Of a stretch of DNA of 64,000 bases, positions 48,165 to 60,649 are shown in pieces (within the stretch, counting starts at the first letter, position 1; every line of letters starts with the position of its first letter). A program made the translations under genes and the position numbers. Below the pieces are notes generated by a model, which worked only from the letters and a program-made list of their open reading frames with translations, did no database searches and was not told the DNA's origin. The DNA comes from Viscum album (taxonomy: Eukaryota > Streptophyta > Magnoliopsida > Santalales > Viscaceae): assembly GCA_963277665.1 (NCBI GenBank), contig OY728157.1:362466067-362530066 (forward strand), given 5' to 3'.

Positions 48165-51100
48165 TCCCCATTAAAAGAACACATCCCTAAGTTCACCTTC
48201 CAAGGGTGGTGAAACACTATTTGACAATAATTATGTTCATTGGGCAAGTAATTCAGCCTCTCACTCCAAAGCCTCATCCTGTACTTGTCCGTACTACCAT
48301 AGCACCTGTACTAGAAGGGCAGACCATCCTCAGAGAGCCTTCATGCTCCAATCAATGATGTGTAGTGGATACTCCTAAAATGTTGCATTAGCATCTAACT
48401 CAACTTTCAAAGGATAAAATTTTTGAGATGAATTAGCATGATACTGGTGAATCTATGAAACATGGAAGACTTTGTGCATGGAAAAGTACCTCTGAGGTAA
48501 CAGCAATTGATAGGCTTCCGGCCCGACTCTCTCCAGAATTTCAAAAGGCCCTGCATAAGGAGGAGATAACTTCCATTATTTTTGTAAAAATATATTCCCT
48601 AGCCTGGGTGATACCATAATAAAAACATGATCCCTGACCTTGAACTCAAGAGGTCGTCAATATCGATTAGCATAATATCTCTGTTTGGACTGAGCAATAG
48701 TTGTATGCTTTCATATATGTTGAACCTGCTCTGAAGTCTCCTAAACAAGATAAGTACCTAGTAGGGTTTCCTCACCTATCTATAGCCAACATAGGGGTGA
48801 ACATAATGGCCTACCATACAAGTCCTCAAAATTATCCATCTGAATTGTCATCTAAAACCAATTATTATAAGTGAATTCAATGAGAGGGATATTATTTTCC
48901 CAATAACCACCGAAATCAAGGGCAAATGCTTGAAGAAAATCATATAGAACCTGTATTGTCTATTTTGATTGTCTATCGGTCTTAGGGTGAAATGTTGTGC
49001 ATAGAATCACCTATGTTCCCAAATCCCTTTGAAACCCCTTCTAGAATTATGAAGTGAAAGAAGAATCCCTATCTGAAATGATGTTACAGATATAGTCTTC
49101 CCATCTCATCAACTGAGAAAGTCTCCCAAATAAGAAAGAATTGAGTCACTTCTATCACACTTTCAATAAAAACCCATAAATCATCGCTACCTCCAGCCAA
49201 CCCAGGTAAACTGACTAAAAAGTCCATGGAAACATCTTCCCATTTCCATTCCAGGATTTTAAGTGGCTGTAACAAGCCTGTAGGTCTCTGGTTTTCTACC
49301 TGCACCTACGGACAAGTGGAACACCTAGTGATAAAGCCTGAAATTTGATGTTTCATCCTAGGCCACCAATACTGGCGTCGCATATCTTGATACATATTGG
49401 ATTTACCTAGATTAACTACCCACTCAAAAGCATGGGACTCATGTATCATATCCTCTATCATATTTGTAGGAATATAGACATGTCCATGAATATATAGGAT
49501 GCCTTCTCTATCCACAGACCAATCTATAGATGGCTTATCTCTTGATATACTGTAATGGAGAACCCATCCCTTGGGATCTAAAAATTTTCTACCCTTCACC
49601 TTCTCAAGAATAGAAGATGTAACTATTAAAGATAAGAGGTCACACTGCTCATGAATATCATGAAACTACATATGCAGCTCAGAAAAGAGGGTCATTAACT
49701 TTCATTCATCATTATATTCCCATATGTTCTGTTTTTTATTTTTCCAACTCAGAGAAACTATAAATACATTACCCTTCCCAGGTGTATAAGAAATAAAAAA
49801 ATCAAAGGATTGTAGATATCCAAACCATATACACTATCATAGGTTCAGGTTATGTTTACAAAAGATATATTTTAGGCTCTTGTGGTACCTTTACACCACA
49901 AAAGGCTCACCCAAAAGATAGTGTCAACAGCAACGTAACTTATGGACAACTTCTAATAGCTCAAGTTCATGTGTCGGGTAATTTATCTCATGAGGCCTAA
50001 ACGTTTTAGATCTGTATGCAACGACTATGTCCTCCAACACCATCATTTCTCCTAGGCTAATGCCTGATGCATCACAAAATATGTAATAAGTTATACTTGG
50101 CTCTATAAGAGTCATAATAGGTGTTGATACAAGACTTCCTTTTAGCTTCTAAAAGGATTTACCACATGCTTCTGACCAAAGGAAATTGACACCCTTCATT
50201 GTAAGTCCAGTAAGAGGTGAAGAAAGATGTGATAAGTATTTTATGAAATTACATTAATATCTAGACATCCCCACAAACTCTTTATATCAAACAGATTTCT
50301 GGGCTGCTCCAAGGAAACTATAACACTAACATTTTTAGGGTCAACTGATACACCTAATTATGATATTATATGACCTAAGGAGTGAAATTTGTTAATCCAG
50401 AAGTGGCACTTAGAAATCTTGGCATAAAGATGTTGCTCGATCAGTGTACTTAGAATGATATTAAGATGTTTGGAATGGGCTCTATGAGTGTTAGAATACA
50501 GCAAGAAGTCATCCACAAAGACTACGACAAAAGAGTCGAGATAGGTATGGAAAACCTTATTCATTATAGCCATGAAAATTGTGGGTGCATTTGAAACACC
50601 AAATGGAATAACAAGGTACTTGTATAGACCATGCCTACTATGGAAAGCTGTACGAGGTATGCCTGATGGCCAGACTCATACATGATGATAACTAGATATC
50701 GGGTCGATCTTAGAGAATATATTAGCTCCTTAGAACTGGTCAAAGAGATCATCTATTCAAGGTACTGGATACCTATTCTTGATTGTAAGTTGGTTCAACA
50801 TTTTATAATCCATGCATAGTCATAAGGTTCCACATGTCTTCTTGGTGAAATTAACTGGTGAACCCTAATAGGATGTATTTGGCCATATTGATCCTTTGGC
50901 CTCTAAATCCTGTAACTACCTCTTGATCTCTTAAATATATATTGGTGTCATCCAATAAAAAGGAATGAAAACTAGATATGCTCCTGGGACAATCTCGATA
51001 GTAAACTCTACCTAGCTCTTAGGAGTTAATCCTGAAAAATCATCAGGAAAGAAATCCTTGAAACAGCCTACTACTGGAGGAAAATCATCCTTACATAAAC

Positions 51101-51480
51101 CCTGATTCTCCATGAAGATATTATCAATATGGGAGGTCACACCACCTAGACCCAGATGCTCTGGTCTAGATCAACTAGCCTAGATATCCCACTCATCCTT
51201 ATTCAGATAAATGCTACCCTTTGGTGATGTAAACGATACCCTCCAATGATATCCATCTTCAAAATAATGATAGTGAACCAACCAGTCCATCCCGAGAAAT
51301 AAATTGAAGCATGTAATCTCAAGAACAAAAAGGTTCCATAAGAATATGTAACTGCCTTCCTCGAGGGGACAATCCCTACACTTGTGTATAACCTATGTTA
51401 AAACCCCTAATGGTCATATCTTGATTCATTAAACCATGGTAATACTGTATCTCTAGTCCAAGACTATCCATGATAGATAC
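48165..51480 (-). pseudogene. pol remnant of element 3, without gag
   Basis: Minus strand. The protease survives only in its distal half (LGMDWLVHYHYF, ~51300). The RT has an intact catalytic motif (VFVDDFLLYSNT, ~50520), unlike element 1. RNase H shows YYIFCDASGISLGE (~50085) and HELELLEVVHKLRC (~49940). The integrase zinc region runs through RRQYWWPRMKH to CSTCP (49306-49420). In it the usual HPG is NLG, so a zinc-binding histidine seems lost. The tail (48165-48560) corresponds to the element 1 integrase/chromodomain end. There are several frameshifts, and stops such as those at 49084 and 49306. Confidence 0.87.
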
Positions 51481-52460
51481 AATGATACAGTAGGGGGTGC
51501 CTGAAATGTCATGCCTGGAGGGAAGAGTGGAAACTCAAGGTCCACCACATTTAGATAATGGTCATCACCACCCTCTTAGCATACGATACGAGGACATTAT
51601 GGTGTCATTGGCATACAAATTCCAAGCACATTCCTCGGAACAAGCTTAATCAGAAAGATACCATCACCAGTGGAAGATAAACGTAAGAAAACTCTCTACC
51701 CAAATAATACTACCCCAAATACCCTCTTATATGTCCATGTATTGGTAATTGATCAATTATAAGTTTCATTTCATTTTACATTTAATTTCCAGGTTTACTC
51801 CTTTACCTATCATAAACATGATAATGAAGGATAATTATGTTCAAACAATTCATTTTAGAATTAATGATTCACTTTATAATGGATTTCTATTTTCAGTGAA
51901 TCATTTCCCATATACCTTATCACTAGAAATGAAACCCATTTATTTATATCATAATGGATTAACTTGGTAAATTACTTTTCCCAACCCATGAGGTCCCATA
52001 CACCTCATAAATTGAGACTGTCAATCACTCAATCACAACCAAGAATAATACAAGCATAACCTAACAATCATAGAATCACTCTACAATCACATACATTCTA
52101 ATCAATTAAAAGAAGTGGAATTCACCTATATGTAATGGTATTATGCCTGACATATAAATTATATGTTCCTATAAGGATGCATTTAACAATGCTTCTTTCC
52201 CTCATATCATCGGGCCAAAGATGAAAGAAAATCCTCAAACAGGGTAATAATCAACAAAACCACACAACATGTGCATCACCCAATGGTGAAATAATATCAA
52301 CTATAATAGGAAAAAGCATAAAAACAATTATAATTTAGGTAACTTGGTTTTTACCCTGAACATGGTTTTGAAATTCCCAACAATGACTTATAACCAAGTA
52401 CCAAGAATTCCAAATCTCCAATCAACTTTCTCCATATAGTCAATAAAGAAAGGAAACTCT
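51480..52460 (-). other. leader of element 3 joined to truncated protease
   Basis: The part nearest the PBS (about 52100-52460) follows the element 1 leader at 7420-7720 in block order (for example GGTAACTTGG...TTTTTACCCTG and AACCAAGTACC). No capsid, zinc knuckle or protease active-site reading exists between it and the protease remnant at ~51480. At least gag and the DTGA half of protease are missing, consistent with an internal deletion. Confidence 0.65.
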
Positions 52461-52470
52461 TTTGATACCA
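52461..52470 (-). other. primer-binding site of element 3
   Basis: The minus strand reads TGGTATCAAA, three bases from the LTR start at 52474. It is one transition away from the element 1 site over this stretch. Confidence 0.88.
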
Positions 52471-52473
52471 CAT

Positions 52474-55219
52474 TGTGACATCCCAAACCTGGATTCCACT
52501 TAAAGGGTGCCCTGAGCCAGGTTGGCCACATGGCCTCAAGTGCATCTCTCCAAATTCCAGAGGCTACCAACTAGCAGCGAGGGACTAGTGTGTGTTCCTA
52601 GAGAGACTATGACCACATTACCAAAGTGTATCACAATAGATGAATGTAAAAATAAATAAATAGTAGAAGCAATATAATTAAATAGAAGGCACAAAATAAA
52701 ATAGATATAACAGTAAAAATAACTAAAATAATTGGAATAACATAAAAGAATAAAACAACTGATGATTATATGTCATGTCACTAGAAAATTGGAAAACATG
52801 GATTCAAGACAGTATGCATAACATGTTTCACAAAAGTATAAAGGAAATAAAAATGCTATCCCAAGAATCTTGATATCTAACTTGACTATCTTCTATCAAG
52901 ATCCATCCTAAATAATAAGCAATCAAGTGTCTGAAGTTGTATGCTTCCCTTTATCAACACCTACATTCTTGTAATCTACTCTAGGTACCAAACGGTGCCC
53001 AGAGAGGGTGTGAGATAAATCACAGTGGTCCACCACCAATGTTGCCTATAATATCTGTCCCATGCAATGGAAATGTAATATTTTGTGAGAATTTATATAA
53101 TAAGTCAAGTATTACAATGTAACTAAATACCCAAGTACCTCCTTTAGCCATTGGTTGTCATATGAAAATGTAACCAATTTTTTATTTGATTGTAATTCAT
53201 TTGTAAATATGTATCATGTTAATATTAGTAAGGGTTCCAAGATGTAACAAGGAAACTTGTAATGGTATTTAACAAAGAATTCCCAAGGTAATAACCAAGG
53301 TGACATAGAACTCCAGGGTTTCCAACTTAGTATCAATTGTAGACTAGCATGGGGTAAGAGTGTAATATAAGAAGCATAATTCAAGGCCTTCCACAATGAG
53401 ACACCTACCAGTCCAAGGAGTCCATCCAAGGTAAAAAGGGGCTAAGAGAGGAATGGTCCTGATGGGATATAACCATGGAACATACTTGTGAATACTGGAT
53501 CCAAGAAGTGTATCTAAGGAATCCTATGATAATATGTAAGGGATATTACGGTTTCATATCAAGCATCTAAAGAATAGATAAGGATCGGTATCTAGGTGGG
53601 TATCAGACTATAAATTTTATATCCTTCAATCAGAATGGGGTTCCTATGTGCTCATGTCATTCTTATATCAGAATCCATGGTTATCTTGAGTCAGGCCGCT
53701 CTTATTTGATATTGAAGCCATATAATATTTAATTTGGTTCAAGCCTTTCCTTTTATTAGCGTGATAAGTTCAAGTAGCATGCAACCTGTTAGTAAAGTCA
53801 ATTGGTTCAATCCTTTCCTTTCATTAGTGTGACAAGATCAAGTAGCATGCAACCTTTTAATCCAGTCATTTGGTTCAATAATTGCCTTTCATTAGTGTGA
53901 TAAGGCCAAGAAGCATGAAACCATTTAATCATTTCATTTAGTTCAATCCTTGCATTTCATTAGCATGACAATTCCAAGTAGCATATAACCTTTTAATCAA
54001 ATTAAAGCATATTCCATATTCAAGGATCATTCCACTACCTTCCAATAGTGTGGTAAGGGGTTCTATGGACATGCAACCTACCATTCATTTATATCTATGG
54101 CTAATTCATATACTTAGTATACTCTCTAATTTAAATTTCACATTTTATTGTAAAATTGAAGAAATTACCTTAGGTGGGTCAAGTTTTGAGCATACATGGT
54201 ATTTTCCATTATGAAATTATCATTATAAAGAATCCATTTAATATAAAAATACTTAACCTTAGACAGGTCAAGAAAAGTTACACTCGAACGGTGCATCGAA
54301 CATGTCAAATACTAAATATCCAATTATGGCATAACATCATACATGGGATGGATGGATTTTTGGGCATAACCACTAACTATTAATCATATATATAGAAATA
54401 TCATAACCATAGGGTTCTAACAATTATAATCATGGCATATAAATTCTACTAATGACACCCGATTAAATTGTTGGTCCCCACATGACAATTACAAAACCAA
54501 AAAACATGAGGGATGAGTTATAGACCACCCACCATAGGCTTGTACGACTCTCCTCATCCAGTATTGACCCGTTATTTGTCTTGGATCAGAGTAGATCTAT
54601 GAAAAAGATAAAAATGTGCATACAAAAATAACTAGGTCCAGTGAAAGTGAGAAGAGGGAATATTTAAACAAACTCGAGTATTTACTGTTGCACATCCAAC
54701 ATGATTAATAGAATCCCAAACAGATCTTGGATGAAGGAAATCTATTGATTCCAACCTTCAACCATCATAAAGCATCAAAATGAGAGTCAAAGAGGTAAAT
54801 CCTTCATAAACTCGGATTAGGGAAGAAGGGGGGGATAATTAGATTATTAAGGGAAAGTTAGAAATTTTACCTAAAAAATAGCCCATGCACAGTTTTTCCA
54901 TACAACTTTACAAATCATGTGCAAACATTTCATGGGTACCTGGGAAGAATGGGAACTTGCATAGTTAGGCCACACGGTCATGTGATAATCATGTTAGGTG
55001 GATATGTCTGTAAAAACACCATCTACAAGGTTTGTAAAAACATGTGCCAACTGTATGACTTGGCCAGTTTCACAAAAAATATGTGTTTTGGGTTCCGAAC
55101 AAGCCCCGAACACCTTTGGTACTTTTACCAACTAAAAAGGCATCCAAAAAAGGTATAAGATAAGGAATTATACTTAAGCTTAAAAGATCCATACCTAAGT
55201 GAAAAATTGTGTTCTTACA
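52474..55219 (-). repeat. 5' LTR of element 3 (2746 bp)
   Basis: It starts TGTGACATCCCAAACC at the PBS and ends GTGTTCTTACA. Length is within 11 bp of the other copy, so there have been few large indels despite high base divergence. Confidence 0.92.
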
Positions 55220-55690
55220 CATCTTATGTTGCTTCGTCGGCACCATCTCATTGACATCCTCATACCCAACAACCGACCTCCATGGATCCACCCCCAACAA
55301 TTTGAGGTCCCAGCTCATAACCCCAACCACCTTCACAAGTCCCCGTGATGCTATCTGTCACCACCCAGACCTCCCACCAGATCGCCTGATCCTACATCAC
55401 CACCCTCACTACCTCGTATTGCCACAAACCCACAGATTTTGCCCCTTCCGAATACGACCACCACTAATCCATCCACCAGTGGTTGTCGCACTTACTCTAG
55501 GTAATACCTATTGGCTAAGCACTATGTATCCATGTGTCCAGTTTTACTTGACACACCACACAATGGGCCAGGGGGCCGGCCCAACTTGAAACAAGTCTGG
55601 ATGAGTCTTTCGGTCTCTCAAAAACCTCACACAGACTCTGTCCTGCCTAGAACGAGCCTACATAGGGTTGGAGCCACTCATATTTTTATT
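55220..55690. other. C-rich flank of element 3
   Basis: C-rich sequence (CCACC, CACCACC), open for 126 codons in one plus frame at 55209-55589 mainly because of its composition. It continues the similar sequence left of element 3. It holds GGGCCAGGGGGCCGGCCC at about 55563-55580. No family recognised. Confidence 0.4.
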
Positions 55691-58400
55691 GTTCAGTGTT
55701 TTAGGACCTGAATAATTTTAAAATATAATAAAAATTAATTTAATTGGTTTTGGATTAGAAAAATAATAATTTTAATACTCTAAATAATTAATTTAATTTT
55801 GGATATTAAATTAATTTAACACCAGGACTGAATTAAAATAAATTATTTGAATTTATTTAAATTCAGTCATACTTTAATTTTTTTTCAATTAAATTTTATC
55901 ATGCATTTTTTACCCATTGACTGGTCTTGAGAAATTGATCAAACCTATGCATACTAGGTTTATTTTTTAAAATTATTGATTACTTATGCTCTATGTTTTT
56001 AACAAGTATTCAATTCTTATTAATGGAATATGAATTTTATTTTCATGTAATTAAGTATAAGTTTCTATGTGTCCATTGTCTTTAATATGTATTCACATTG
56101 TGCTTCATGATGCCCCCTTGCATGTATGTTAGTACATTTGTATTTTGAAGAAGGCATTGTAACACAAAGACCAAGCCAAGTTGACTAAAATCCATATGAC
56201 AAGTAGACACACTAGAGGGGGGATGAGCTACATCATGTGTCAAGCAACGAATCGGGTATGATTTTTGCATGTCATGTTTGGTCCATTAAGTTTAAATAGA
56301 TCAACCAATATTAGATTATCAAGACTAGTCTGGTATTTTTATTACTATTTTGATTTTTTTATTATTTTATTAATTTACATTACAACAAGAAACACATAAA
56401 ATAATAAATAGTAAAATTCATAAATATTTCATTAATTTTTTTTATATTAATGGTTAATTGTGATCATTATAACATATAATGGACATATTAAAAGAAATAA
56501 ATTACATTCATTGAAAGATATTAAAATCCTAATAAGAATATTAAGTCATAAATGCTTTCCATTGTTTGAATTTGAACACAATAGTGTTTTCAGGAGAGCT
56601 CGTCATCCATAATTGAGTATTTCTCATACTAATGGAGGGTTATTATGGGAACAATGGGTTGAATTAACTAAATTTTGCATCAAAGGATTAGTCATAGTTA
56701 TCTCTTTTCAACTTCAGAGGCAAGAATTCAATAAATCATGTTAATCATTTTAGAATTGGTACATTAATCAACATATTAAGGAGCCAGAAGTTAATGTCAT
56801 TGGAAAATTAAATTTTAACCTTTAACTCTCTAAGTAGTGGTGTATCCATAGCTTATAGAATATGAGGAGGTTTTCATGGACCATTGCTATTATAATACTC
56901 AAGAAATAGAGTATTTTGATTCTAGTTCATAGGGTTTCTAGAGTTTGATAAAATAGTTTTGGATATTTAATTATTTAATCAATTGGTAATGTATAATTGT
57001 TAATCAAGATTAGATTTTATTTTTTTAGAAAATTGAAAGTAATACCACGATACATACTAAAATATTTATTAGAAAAATTCAATGTATTTTCAAATAAGAG
57101 TTTCTAAGAGTATTATTTGCACTTGTGCAAAGTACTATGATACTGGAAATTCAAGGTTTTGGTGTCCCTAATACCTTTTAAGACACATCATAAAGAAATG
57201 GTGTAAAAAATTATTATAAGAGACTCATGTATGGAAAATGTGAGGGTTATGTCATAATTGTTTCATCAACATCTGATGTAAGTTGTGTATACTACATCAG
57301 GACAAGGAAGATATTACATGTAGTCTCGCCTCTAATAAGCATGTGAGGAGAAAGAGAAGCGCAGATATAAATATGTGATTATTACACTGGATATGTGTAA
57401 ATTGAAATATGGATCAAGATCTTTCAATGGAACCATTTATCATATCATTTTCACCCATTTACTCTGTTTTCTTTTAATATTACAAAATGAACAGTATGGT
57501 GAAAATGCTTCGTTACATTTTGGGAAGGGTTCTCCAAGCAATAAGAACACTAAATAAAATTAATATTTAGTAATTAATACAAACAAGTTTAAAGATAATA
57601 TGAAAAGTAAAATGGAAAGTGTGATGCATAAGGCACCGTTATAGTATCCTTCAAATAAAACAGGTGTTAAATATGTGTTTATTTTCTTCACATATTATGA
57701 AATAAATTCTATAAAAATTTAAAAACAATGAACAGAATCTAAGAAGAAATTAGATTCTTCTTCTTCAGGTATATTCATTAATTATAAATATTTTTTTCAT
57801 AATTATTAGGTATTAAATAAAATATGCATATTATATATGTTTATTTAAATTTAGTAACCAAGTAATTATATAAATTTTACTATAATTAACGAGTTTTCTC
57901 TATGCGGCTGAGAAATGGTGGTTCCTAAGTCATTAGTGAGAAACACACAACTTCTAATTTACAAGTAAATGATTTTAGTAGAAAATTTGTTTAAGTGTTA
58001 CCAAAAAAATATCTCACATGTCCTTTGAATAGAAGGAAACATTATTATGGTTTAATAAGGAATGTTGTTTGTGGTCTTTTATGCTAAACCAATAGTTTAA
58101 AAATTCTTAAATCATTGGAAATACATGATGAATATAAAATGTAATACATATATAACCAATTGTGGAAAGATAATAATTTATAAAGAAAAACTAAGCGGTT
58201 TTAAATGATATACCCATTATTGTTTTAAACTATTTGGAGTTAAGGATGTTAGGTAATATTGACACACTACTGTACACAGTTTAGGAAAAAATAAACCTTT
58301 ATAAATAAATAAAATTCACAAAGCTTTCAAAATTACTTCATCTAGAGGGCATGAACTATTCTAAGAAAAATATAGAGGTATATTCCTATAAAACATAATA
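55690..58400. other. AT-rich interval with no identified gene
   Basis: AT-rich sequence with short decayed open stretches. It could contain the left part of the copia element whose RT/RNase H lies at 59960-60640, but I could not identify a left LTR, PBS, gag or integrase. Confidence 0.4.
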
Positions 58401-59640
58401 TTCATTTAATAGTTTCAAATAATGTGAAAGTGGAGTATGGTATTAACATGGTCGGAATATTTGAGTTTCTTTGGGATGGAATGTCAAACAATATCTTGAT
58501 CAAACATTCATTGATCAATATAATCTAGCATGGATTTTTTTCTAATCACACATTATATTATCCACATCAAAGCTATGATGATAATAAGGAGGATATAAAA
58601 TGTGTCTTACAAGTTAAATTTGATCAAAAAAAATTGCATGGAGTAATTCCTAAACTTGAATTTTCATATACACATCAGATTTATGATTTAAGTAAAAGGA
58701 GTATCAATGTTTCATCTTATATGAACTGTTGAAACTTACATTTTTTTCAAGACATGCATCGAAAATAATGACATTATCCTAAAATGACATGCCAACTATA
58801 ATCAACACTGAATATCATATGAGTTATAGTATGATGTAAATCCATTATGTCATAAGAACATGTGTTTAGACAAAAAGTGTTTGATAAGGATATAAGAAAA
58901 CTTGAATCAAGAAGAACACAATGTGAATCTAATGTAATTATCTTAAAAATTTTCTTAGGATATAAAAAAATACATATGATAGAAAGTTTATAGTCAAGTG
59001 ATAGACTATATTTCAAAAAAAGTGTTAACATATCTACTTCAGATAGTGGGATAAATATTGACTTAGATTTATTCATTGCTATAGATACCCAAATAGTTGA
59101 AAAAGGATCAATATCCATAGGAGCATGTGAAAAGAGAATGTTCTAGATACATATAATATATAGGAAATATAAAACTATAGTGGTGATTTTATATATGACA
59201 TAGCCAATGATACATTATTCATTGAGAATAATAATTCCTAGAGGTAGGTAGCATATGAAAATCATCTAATATTGACAAGATCAATTGAAATTCAATAATG
59301 AATAGCATGTATCAAAATACATGGGGCTTATTATTTTGAATATTGTGATGGTTATTCAAGTGAGACTATACATGGATGGTACAAGTGTGGTGCCAATAAG
59401 GCTCGATTAGATATACCAAGTCATTATGCCAAAATCCATAAGAATTTTACTTTTCATGGACATTTTCTAGGATAATTTTATTGATAATTGGGTGTCAAGA
59501 TCACCAATCCTAGAGCACGTATATACGATGCAACTAGAAAGGGGTGGTGGATCTATATAATTCCAATAAGGGGTGAAAGTTGCTCAAATCCAATCCAGGA
59601 TAAAAGTTAGTAATAAGATCATATAAAATTCATTTGGAAT
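58400..59640 (+). pseudogene. unidentified decayed coding-like region
   Basis: Plus-strand segments of 30-60 codons look protein-like. At about 58420-58730 hydrophobic beta-type segments occur (INMVGIFEFLWDGM, then CVLQVKFDQKKLHGVIPK). At about 59330-59475 a segment contains HGWYKCGANKARLD. At about 59490-59600 another contains DATRKGWWIYIIP. They are separated by stops and frame changes. I do not recognise a family with confidence and assign no function. Confidence 0.3.
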
Positions 59641-59959
59641 GAATTTTTCCATGTTTATACAAGAGGTTTGTGGGAGTTCCATTTTTTCCAAGTAAAATAT
59701 GTTTGATTACATATATAAAACAAATATTGGTCTTACAATTATTTAAGAAGAAAATAAATGCCTCTCTATAGAGATTGACTTAATTTAGAAATGTATGTTC
59801 TAAGGAATTGTATCTATTGAGGAAGATCTAATAGTTTCTTAGACAATTCAATAGTACATATACTAAAAACAATTAAAAAATAATAGTTTGAACAATTCAT
59901 TATATAATTGTTAACAATGTCAAATGGAATAAATACCACCAAGAATACATTCATAGGAA

Positions 59960-60640
59960 TAGAAGGATATTAAAGTGGTGAGTTCAAATTTTATATGCTT
60001 CTGTGATGGATCAATTATGGATTCCATGATATGTTCTAGAAATGATATTTCCAATATATACTTTATAGTAGTAAAATATAAGCTATATCTAGCATAACTT
60101 CAAGGGAAGTAGTCAGAACTATCAAATTATACTTGAGAGTAAGTAAAAAGGATATATACCTATTAAAAAGAGAGGAAAGGATACTAGTATTTCAGCAGAA
60201 AACTATTATTAGTTTAGATAAATATGATCTTATATCCTAATTAGGCTAAGGGAATGAGAAATAAAATATCACATAGGCCAGTGGTATCCATATCCTCAAA
60301 TACTAAGTAAGTTTCAGCTTCAAAGGAAGCTAAACAAGTAGTGTAAAATATGCAATAATTTGTTCTAGTTCTTTGAATTTCCCCTCATATGTAAAGTATC
60401 ATCTTGAGGATAATTATTTATAGGTAGTATCCAAGATGTCGTGATTATATAGTTTAAAAAAGGAAATATAATTAGGGTTTAAATCTCTTGAGAAATCTTA
60501 CACAAATAGGTGATTCCACACATAGAAGAATAGCCACGTAGTAGAGATGTGGTAGACCCAGTAACTAAAGCCATGAATCAGTAGAAAACAAATCATAATC
60601 TTGTTATAGATAACAAATATATTTACATATTTGGAAATAG
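59960..60640 (+). pseudogene. Ty1/copia RT-RNase H remnant
   Basis: The order of motifs matches the end of a copia polyprotein: LYASVM (~59991), MICSRNDIS (~60030) corresponding to the MVCTRPDI region, VVRTIKLYLR (~60108) matching the ILRYLKG position, a decayed serine-rich VSASKEA segment (~60310) at the STTEAEY position, and VVDPVTKAM (~60550) at the DPLTK position. Frameshifts and stops separate them. LTR boundaries were not found. Confidence 0.65.
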
Positions 60641-60649
60641 TGAAATTGT

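Larger units (their letters stand above)
45404..55219 (-). mobile_element. Ty3/gypsy LTR retrotransposon, element 3 (gag-deleted)
   Basis: Two ~2.75-kb LTRs flank 4.3 kb of internal sequence with protease C-terminus, RT, RNase H, integrase and its tail on the minus strand. A PBS and degraded polypurine region are in place. The flanking 5-mers CATCA (45399-45403) and CATCT (55220-55224) match at four of five bases and probably are the target duplication. LTR mismatch is about 20% in the first 160 bp. Its leader is related to that of element 1, so the two belong to one lineage. Confidence 0.9.

Noticed and set aside
55209..55589. 126-codon plus-strand ORF in the C-rich flank
   Set aside because: Openness is explained by the C-rich composition. 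It begins inside the element 3 LTR and crosses its boundary, so it is not an ancestral gene.
58774..59118. 114-codon minus-strand ORF
   Set aside because: No recognisable domain, AT-rich hydrophobic composition, and antisense to a more protein-like plus-strand reading.
58400..60640. Endogenous pararetrovirus
   Set aside because: Only a faint movement-protein-like pattern. The RT/RNase H that follows has copia and not caulimovirid motifs, and no coat zinc finger was seen.
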